Positions 56,675 to 64,000 of a stretch of 64,000 nucleotides of DNA are shown here, piece by piece; the first letter of the stretch is position 1, and every line of letters starts with the position of its first letter. The position numbers and the translations under genes are program-made. Below the pieces are notes generated by a model, which was not told where the DNA came from, did no database searches, and saw only the letters and a program-made list of their open reading frames with translations. Where the stretch lies: contig NC_081414.1 of the NCBI RefSeq assembly GCF_030272615.1, forward strand, positions 818,408,396-818,472,395, written 5' to 3'. The DNA comes from Cryptomeria japonica (Eukaryota; Streptophyta; Pinopsida; Cupressales; Cupressaceae).

Positions 56675-58247
56675 ATATGTATCAATCTATTGTTATTAAT
56701 AAATAACTTACCTTTCCGCCATGCACAATACTTTGCACTTTACGATTTTTTTTTCATCCCACTAAAATATATGGTCTATGTTTTTTGTATATGAATCAAA
56801 ATAGTCAATAACTTTTCAATATGTTTTTTTCCTACAATTTCCAAACACATAATTAAATATTGTATAATTGTCTTACAACAATTGTCTAATGGAAAGCAAC
56901 AAGAGAACAACAAAACAAACACAACCTAGACAAGAATAGACATCCAAAAGGTAATTTAAATACTCTACTTGCACTCAAACCATACTGATTCAATTCTTAA
57001 ATATTGAAATAATTCTAGTATCTTCTATACAGATCAAAGATCAAAATTCAAAATTACATATCCGTTGAAGATCTGAATGCCTAAAAAGCAGTAAATATAT
57101 TTGAAGGTGATATCATGGTAGTCTACAAAATTGTCCTAGATAAAAGCAAAACATGTGAAATGTTGTGTGTTGATCTAACAAACCTGCAGTCCTATTGACG
57201 ACTGTTTTTTACACCCCCGCCAATAGTCAGGTAGCCAGTGTGAACACTCACCACCTCTCCTGAAAAGTTAACGAGTTTGGAAAACTCACTACTCCAAGGT
57301 CTCTATAGTCGGGTCTCGACGGTGATGGGCAGCCCAATGGTTGATGTGGTTATACCTGTAAAGGGGCCTACTGGTTGGAACTAAATCTCGCTGGTTATGG
57401 ATAACTGCACTTCCTTTCTTTTTATATTTTTATGGTTTAAGATTCTCTGGGAAATAAAATGCGAAGCGTAAAGGGAAATAAGAAAATAACAATAAAGACC
57501 AATATAATAACAACTTAATGAACTACTCAATTAGTTCCCTACAATCCAAGCAATTATCCAATATTATTCAAGTTAGCATTCAACAACGGACCTCCAGAAA
57601 ACCTGCAAAATCATCAATTTCACAAATCTATGGAAATAATAATCATCAACAATATGGCCTATCAAAATAATTCTCATACACCCCCGACGTGCACAATATG
57701 TTTCATAAAGTGATAGACAAAAAGATTAAACCACATTGCTAACTCCAAATAATAGAGGTTACCAGATTACACATAACAATTTGGTAGAATATGAACGTAG
57801 ATCAGGCAATCTACAAGCTGCTTTTCATATTAATCTCAATGAATGTATAACAAAAATAACTCAAACTTCTTAATCAATCTGTAAACTATTCTAAAATCTC
57901 TAAGTAGGCCACAAATCATCAATTTGGGACCCTTACAAATGAATCCAACATCTCAATTTATAGAAGTTCTTTACCCTACTATCTAGGAAATAACCCTACC
58001 CTAAATTAAGAACTGAAACTAGGAGTCGCAGTTAACTTGCAAGTTTATGCCTTGACACTCCACTTAACAACTACAAAATGGGGACTACATGAGCACTACG
58101 AAAACCCTGCTAGGTGAGCCACGTTTTCGTAATCATGCAGAATTTCTCTCAAAATTGGAACTCGAGTAGGAGCCGCAGTTAAAAATATAAGATTTAAGGA
58201 TTTATAAAAAAAAGCTTTGCCATTTTTAGCAATTGTGTGCTTATCCT
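56675..58247. other. Non-coding, possible retroelement 3' end
   Basis: AT-rich with a moderately GC-rich island at ~57200-57420. No ORF, LTR terminus pair or RNA gene recognised. It lies downstream of the large minus-strand ORF at 58248, so it may include that element's 3' untranslated region or LTR. Confidence 0.4.
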
Positions 58248-61200
58248 TTATTTCTTGATAAAAGCTCTATAATTATCAACTATACATGCAACTGCTTTAA
58301 CTGGAGGATCTGCTACATGCTTAACTCTAAATTTATGCTTCTTCAAAACTTCATCTGCATGTGTTCTCCCCTCCTCTAACTCCTTCATTGTGTGTGCCAC
58401 CTCTTGACAATGAGTAATCAGATACGTGTACCTGTCCATAAGGGTGACATCAAACTGGGCCACGGGTCCTAGGTGTTGTGCCTCATATGCATCCCACTGA
58501 TTCAAAACTTGCTGCTGGTCCATTATTCTTGTATCAGCTAATCTGAGGCCAAAAGGTCCTAGCATATTATTAAAAAAATTCTTGTATGACAAAATTTCTC
58601 TAAGGAGAGGGTCACGAATCTCGGTCATATCCTTGATATATTGCTGAAACATTTCAATCTTCAACTCCAAGATGTATACATAAGATTGCAAGTTTTTATA
58701 GTTGTCACCCCCTAAGAGGTCCTCCTTTATCACCGTCTCTTCTCCTAACCGCAATATCTTCTTCAAAACTTGGAATTGTTTGGTGAAAATGTTTCACTTA
58801 CGTTCCCATTGTGTGGAATAGGAAGCCAAAGCTCCACCTACCTGTACTGCCTTACTATACATCCCCATAGTATCTTGCAAAAATAATCTTATTTTGGCCA
58901 TATTTACTTGGGCCCATGACTTGGCTGCAGTTGCCACCCGCCTCACCTCCATTAACGCTTTTACTTCTTCTTTTGGCAGCGATGAGGTAGAAGGCAAGTC
59001 ATCAGTTCTGCACGAGTCCATGGGTTTTCTCATTCCAATTAGCAGCTGCTTATATTGTCCTAATTGTGCTTTGAGTTCTATGTTGGAAGTATGCTCCTTC
59101 TCTACACATTCTCTGATGACGCTCGTGGCTAACTCCAAAGTATCTAACTCCCCACACTTGGTTTGTTTGTCCAAATTTATCTGTGATATTTGGTATTTGG
59201 GAGAAGCTTGTCCCTCAGCCTGAGATGGAACTACAATCAATTCACTCGAACTATTTTTCGATAGGTGATGAACAGTTTTCAACTTCTTAGCCTTTGGTGG
59301 CTCCTCAGTGATTACTTGTTGCAGAGTAAACTTAGGGAGCTCTGCTTTTCTCCTTTTCTTCCCAAAGGTAAATTTCAGCCATTGCGGTATATCTTCATCC
59401 TTGTCACCTTGATGTGACTATATTCATAGTTATAACATGAACCTCTGCCCACTCCTCTGCTCCACCTGTTACATCTGCTTCCGTTTGCCCGGGGTCTTGA
59501 GGTGGTATAACTTAACGAGATAAATTGGTTTGGAGAGCTTGTTGCTTATTTAACTCTCCTAGTTTGCCACTGACCTCCGCATTAAATGTCGATTCTTCGT
59601 CACCTGCCTCTATTTCCCCTTGCCTGACTGCTATATCCTTAAGAAGGTCCTCTTGATCTTGAGGGGTTAGCACTAGTCTTTCATTCAAGAGGTCTCCTGC
59701 CTCATCCCCTTCTTGTTCACCTTCTAGCGGTCGTTGTTGCTCAAGATCCTCTTCGTCCTGATCTGAATCAGACTTGAGGTTTCTAAATTTTATTCCTTCG
59801 GTGGTAGGTCTGAAGCCTTGCACTTCGGGCTGCCCTGCGGATATATTAACTAGTGGTGGTGTAGGGGCACTAGTGCCTGGAACATTTGTGGCATCTGTTG
59901 AATGTGGCTGAGCGGGTATCTCCTCAGTAATTTCTATATTTTCTACTTGTTCTTGGGTACCCTCTCCTTTAGTGTTCCCTATAGCCATCCTAGGTGGGAG
60001 AACTTTGGCAAGTGGTACCGCTCCCAATCCATAGGTCACTCCCAGGTCCACAACCTTCTTTAATAATTCAGAGTCCCTCATCTTTTCTTGGAGTTTCTTC
60101 AGTAAGTCCTTAGTGCTTTCTTGAGGTTTGTCTTCTTCACTTGGATCGGTGGATGTATTTTGCCTCGAGGCTGACCTTGTCTTTCGAACATACTCCTTAT
60201 TGCCTCTTGACTGAGGTACCCCTGAAGTGGATTTCTTCTACTTCACCTTTGAGAATTTGGGCCTTACCCTTTGGCATAACCATTTCTTGGTCCTGTTGAT
60301 GACCACTTGGGAGACCTTCTCCATTTTTGTGTCTTCACTTGCAAACCATTTTATTGGAGAGAGGGTCCTTTTATCTATCCCTGATTCCCTATAAGGTGGA
60401 TCAAGTAAGTCTCCATCATCCCTAAGGTCTTTAGGGAGGTTAGTCTCAATTCTGAAATCTCTTACCTGTGACACAGATAACCTATTATAGTTCTTCTCCC
60501 TAACCTCAAAACTGTCTTGAAGGTTGGCCCAAAAGTCCTCTAAGCTGGGCCTGTGCCCCTCATAAGCCTTAGGTATAGCTTGTTTAAGTTTCTTGTAGGG
60601 ATCATAAAACACCCTAGCATGATCATACTCTTTCAAGTTCAAATATTGAAGCTCTTGTTATGCTAACTTCACTACTTGTATTTTGGAACATGCAAAGTAT
60701 CCAATAGATACTGAGAAATCAATACCTGCTTTGTGTTTTGATGACAAAAGTGACTGGAGGCCCACAAGCTGCCTCACATACTCTAGCAAAATTATCCTAT
60801 CATTGCAGTATCGGTGCAACAACATTGGGTTTCTTGTGAATCCGCTAACCCTGATGTAAGTAGAGTGTGGGTTTTGGATAAACCAACATGCCCACTCTGG
60901 GATGATAGCCATGGCCTCCGGGCTAATCTGATATCCTGCATCTCCTGTCAATTTGATTATTATTGGGAAGACAAAGGCATTATTAACTCTTTTAAAATGA
61001 GTCTTCGCATTGGCTAGAGTGAGCTGAGCATAATACTCCCATATCTTCTTCTGTCCTTCCTCCTCTCCCAATTGACCTTCTACTTGTAGCCCTGGAAACT
61101 TTCCAGCTCTAGCGGCTACCCATATGACATATGACATGAAAAAGAACTTTTGAGTTTGTTGAACTTCTTTCATCTGCTTACAGATATTGTCAGAGAGGAT

Positions 61201-61866
61201 CTGTGGCCAATTAAAGTATGGTTTTCTTATTAAAATAGTGCTCATGAATTGGAACATCCAGAGATGAAAATGCTTGCAATCCAGCTTGCCAAAGGCCCTG
61301 CTGAGCATAATGATTAAGTCTCTTTGAGGCTCTTTGAAATCCGCCCTTAGGATCTTCGTTGCCTTGAGTCTTGTCTTTCTTTCTTCTTCTAACCAATTTG
61401 TATTCATGTGCCTCTTACTAACTGATATTTTGTCATTCCATACCTTTAAGGCCTCTTCTTCGGTTAACAAAAATACCTCCTCCCTGGTTGGGATTCCAAA
61501 GATGAACCCAAGCATATCTTAAGACAAGTTTATGACTGTCTTTCCTTGTGCATCTATACACTTTCTAGTTTCTAGGTTATAAAATGGGGCAATGGTCATT
61601 ATGAATTCTGATGCCTGTACTGACTATGGGAAGATAGTAGCTTCAACTAGGCCAGACCTCTTGATTCTCCAGTGGAGGGCCTCCATACTAGGTTTGTCCA
61701 ATTGAGCCTTGATATTTTCAATTTCTATATGGCCAATTTCAGTATCTGTGACCCATCTGATTTGATCCTCTAGCTTTGAAACATAGACCTGTCCTTGATA
61801 ATGGTATTTCATGGTGGTTGGGAGTCTATCAATTTATTTGCCTCTTTTGCTGGAGGATGAGTCCAT
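58248..61866 (-). pseudogene. Decayed ~1,200-codon ORF of unknown function
   Basis: From ATG 61866 (MDSSSSKRGK) one frame runs with stops at about 61836, 61624, 61542, 60658, 60238 and 59512. A frameshift lies between 59512 and 59282, then the frame runs with one more stop (58794) to 58248. The N-terminal half is a globular-looking region with Trp and aromatic residues (HFHLWMFQFMSTIL, FMSYVIWVAARAGKFPG, IIPEWACWFIQNPHSTYI). Next come basic, then acidic Glu/Gln-rich, probably disordered parts. The C-terminal ~330 residues look helical or coiled-coil (EMFQQYIKDMTEIRDPLL). No gag, protease, RT, integrase or transposase motif is visible. It may be the accessory ORF of an LTR element, like that of element X, but similarity is only general. 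Confidence 0.55.
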
Positions 61867-61929
61867 CTAACCACTTGAACCTGTAAGCAGAAAGCAAATC
61901 CTCGGTTTTTTATAACGAGCATAAAAGTT

Positions 61930-62930
61930 GATTTACCTCAGGACTTCAGGGTCCTGGGATAGGAATAAGTGAAGAAGGCCCGGAACTCCGGGGTTCCAAG
62001 GTTTCGGGCTTATGTTGGGTGTAAAAGGAATCCTGTAACTCTAGGGGTCCGGGGTTTCGGTCTTATGCCTAAGTGGAAGAAACCCAGAACTCCGGGGTTC
62101 CGGGGTTAAGAGCTACCCGAAACTTTGGGGGTTCGGGGTTAGGTCAAACAACCACGCAAAACTCTAGGGTTCCGAGTTTCCGGGGGCATAAAAACCAACT
62201 ACCCAGAACTTCGTGGTTCCGAGGTTAAGAAATAGGGCACGCGAAAACAAAAGCACGCAAAGAAAAACAAACAAAAACCAACAATCACAAAAAAAATGAG
62301 TGAAGAAAGAATCTAATCTAGAAAACCACCAACACGAGCAAGAAAAATCACCAACCTGGTGAATCAAAATGCCCAAAAATGCCAAGGAAAACTCAGAGGT
62401 CTCGAGGTTTGCAACTTGGAGCTAGGGAGGAGGAGTTGTGAATGCACAAATGAACTTGAAAAGTTCATCATCTCTATTTATAGCTCCCCCCAAATCCATC
62501 TGTACGAAGGCCTTAAACATGACCTCGAGACTTCGGGGTCCCGAGGTTCTGAGCTCGACAAAAAGGAACACCCTACCCCAGAACTCCGAGGGTCCGGAGT
62601 TCCGAAGCAATAAAAAGGAGGCCCCTTGACCTCGGGTCTCCGGGACTTCGAAGTTCCGAGGTCAAAAGCAAAAGGGACCTTGGGACTCTGGAGTTCCAAG
62701 GTCAAAACCAAAAGGGACCTCGAGACTCCGGAGTTCTAAGGTCAAATTGACCTTGGAGTCCCAAAGTCCCAGAGTCCCGAGGTCAAAACCAAAAGGGACC
62801 TTGGGACTCCGGAGTTCCGACGTCAAAACCAAAAGGAAAGCAAAGGGACTTCGGGACTTCGGGACTCTAGAGTTCCGAGGTCAAAACCGAAAGAAAAGCA
62901 AAGATAAATCAAAGGGGACCCAAATTTTGA
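61930..62930. repeat. GC-rich minisatellite of inverted-repeat units
   Basis: About 1 kb of imperfect repeats around 'ACTCCGGAGTTCCGAGGTC' words, just upstream of the minus-strand ORF. Units are self-complementary: GAACTCC/GGAGTTC (62581-62602), GACCTCGG/CCGAGGTC (62628-62663) with ACTTCGAAGT inside, and GACCTTGG/CCAAGGTC (62676-62703). Earlier, looser units have GGAAC/GTTCC arms. Unit length varies from ~35 to 60 bases. Confidence 0.8.
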
Positions 62931-62988
62931 CTCAAAGAGACTAGTGGGGAAATAGATATGCTAGGCATAAGAAGTCCCAAGAGGTGAA

Positions 62989-63357
62989 ATGACAATTACC
63001 TTAAATGTCAATGATCATCTTGTCCAAAAGTTTGAAAATAAAATAGTTCTAGTATCAACAATTTCCATATCAGATTTTCAAATTGCTCTTAAAACTGATT
63101 ACGACTGCGGAGATTGTGATTGTATTATCATGTTGAAAGAAACAAGCACCATTGACAATATACCTCATCTTTGCAAGGAATACAATTTCATCCCTAGCTC
63201 AACTATAAAACAACTACTTACAAGCACATATGTTTATCCTATCAAAATAATTGGTGCATTGGTAATGGCTACCACAAAAACACCTTTCCTATATTTAATT
63301 TATATCAAAGATGGAGAATCTGACATGGACAAAGCACAGGTACAAATATCTCTCTAA
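62989..63357 (+). CDS. Hypothetical ORF, 122 codons
   Basis: An ATG-started open frame without recognised family. It contains a Cys/Asp cluster (DYDCGDCDCIIML) and a beta-rich C-terminal half (VYPIKIIGALVM, TPFLYLIYIKDGES). A GT within CACAG|GTACAAATA near its end could be a splice donor, so it may be one exon of a larger gene or element. There is no signal peptide or membrane segment. Whether it is expressed is unknown. Confidence 0.3.
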   Translation: MTITLNVNDHLVQKFENKIVLVSTISISDFQIALKTDYDCGDCDCIIMLKETSTIDNIPHLCKEYNFIPSSTIKQLLTSTYVYPIKIIGALVMATTKTPFLYLIYIKDGESDMDKAQVQISL

Positions 63358-63850
63358 ACCTCTATCTAAATTTACTTCATTTCATTTTTTCTTTTCTTTG
63401 CATTCTTAAAACTAAAACAAAAATCTTCCTGGCCAATAACAAACAACTACAACTTCGTCTGGAAAGAAGGTTTTATTTTGAATGATCGAAGAAAGGCGAT
63501 GGCGTTGTGTGTGCGGGGGTCTACGGGTTGTCAAGCTAGGGCATTGATGCCCTATCCCATGGGTGGATGCGTGTGCAAAAGCATCAGGGGAGGGAAGTGG
63601 AGGACGGTGCAAGGCAGGGAGCGGTCGAGGGGGTGGGGGTGAAGCAGTGGTCAACGGGTGGGGGTTACTTATGCGTTGGAGGGGGGGGTTTGGTTTTGCT
63701 ACGGGCTGAGGGTTTCTAGTGGGGCAGGGGGCTTCGGCTGATTATTTCTCTCAGTGGTGTTTGGGAGGGGTGGGGTCTGGGGTGTTGTACCTTCTCGTGT
63801 GCCCCTTTGGGGGGTGGGCTCATTATTTTTTTATTTTTATTTTAGATCCA
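63358..63850. other. Spacer and GC/G-rich leader
   Basis: After a short AT-rich part, 63480-63830 is strongly G-rich on the plus strand (runs such as GGAGGGGGGG), then T-rich just before the ATG at 63853. A G-rich leader before an ORF is typical of plant L1-type LINE 5' untranslated regions, but no target duplication or RT is in the window. Confidence 0.4.
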
Positions 63851-63852
63851 AT

Positions 63853-64000
63853 GTCAGGTAATGGTGGTGAGGCCTCAAAGGCACCTCTCGCCATGGATTT
63901 TCATGCAGCGATGGGCTCAAAGTCACCATCCCTTAATATGAAGACTTTTAACAATAAGCTTTTCTCCTCCGAATCGAGGTCTGGGAGTGCTGGTAGCTCT
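63853..64000 (+). CDS. Start of an ORF (possible LINE ORF1), continues beyond window
   Basis: ATG 63853 opens MSGNGGEASKAPLAMDFH, then SLNMKTFNNKLFSSESRSG, open to the window end. The composition (Gly/Ser/Ala/Lys) and the G-rich leader resemble the N-terminus of plant LINE ORF1 proteins that precede a DUF4283/zinc-knuckle region, which would lie outside. About 49 codons are visible; this is a tentative call. Confidence 0.35.

Noticed and set aside
63412-63654. 80-codon minus-strand Pro/His-rich ORF
   Set aside because: Antisense of the G-rich leader; low-complexity translation.

Overview
The window looks like nuclear DNA of a gymnosperm, most likely a conifer. It is AT-rich and filled with nested, decayed LTR retrotransposons. 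The only host genes I recognise are two broken copies of a conifer-type (TPS-d-like) terpene synthase, both on the minus strand. I see no intact host gene, no rRNA or tRNA gene and no CRISPR array. Species cannot be read from this sequence alone.

Layout. 1-1632: probable end of an LTR. 1848-3550: N-terminal exons of terpene synthase copy A, with one exon duplicated in tandem and a TA microsatellite inside another. 3.75-4.96 kb: an LTR with its primer binding site; a 3,556-bp solo LTR (5229-8784, 5-bp target duplication CAGTG) sits in the DNA just downstream. 9775-11319: a second possible solo LTR. 13485-32989: a Ty3/gypsy (Tat-like) complex, 'element X'. It holds the 3' part of one copy (accessory ORF), one shared LTR, then a decayed gag-protease-RNase H-RT-RNase H-integrase ORF, then a chimeric end in which the accessory ORF is joined to a second RT fragment. 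A 7.7-kb gag/protease-only element (16064-23796, minus) is inserted in the shared LTR. 33239-51421: the last two exons of terpene synthase copy B. The last exon is split by a 17.5-kb Tat-like element (33401-50930, minus, target duplication AGAAA), which itself carries a 4,131-bp solo LTR (40988-45118, target duplication ATTGT). 51768-56289: a gag/protease-only element with a full left LTR and a truncated right LTR. 56.29-56.67 kb: an endonuclease-like (EEP) fragment cut by a (TA)45 tract. 58.2-61.9 kb: a decayed ~1,200-codon minus-strand ORF of unknown function, with a GC-rich inverted-repeat minisatellite upstream. 63.4-64 kb: a GC-rich leader and the start of an ORF that may be a LINE.

Relations. 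Terpene synthase copies A and B lie on the same strand. The C-terminal exons of B lie upstream of the N-terminal exons of A, so they are best read as two members of a head-to-tail tandem cluster, pushed about 30 kb apart by retroelements. Every retroelement reading frame seen here has stops or frameshifts, except short pieces.

The most unusual signal is structural. Several unrelated repeats carry arrays of short GC-rich hairpins whose arms differ in sequence from unit to unit yet stay complementary. The clearest is at 8367-8710, where at least eight hairpins share a CGTAT-like loop closed by CC/GG.
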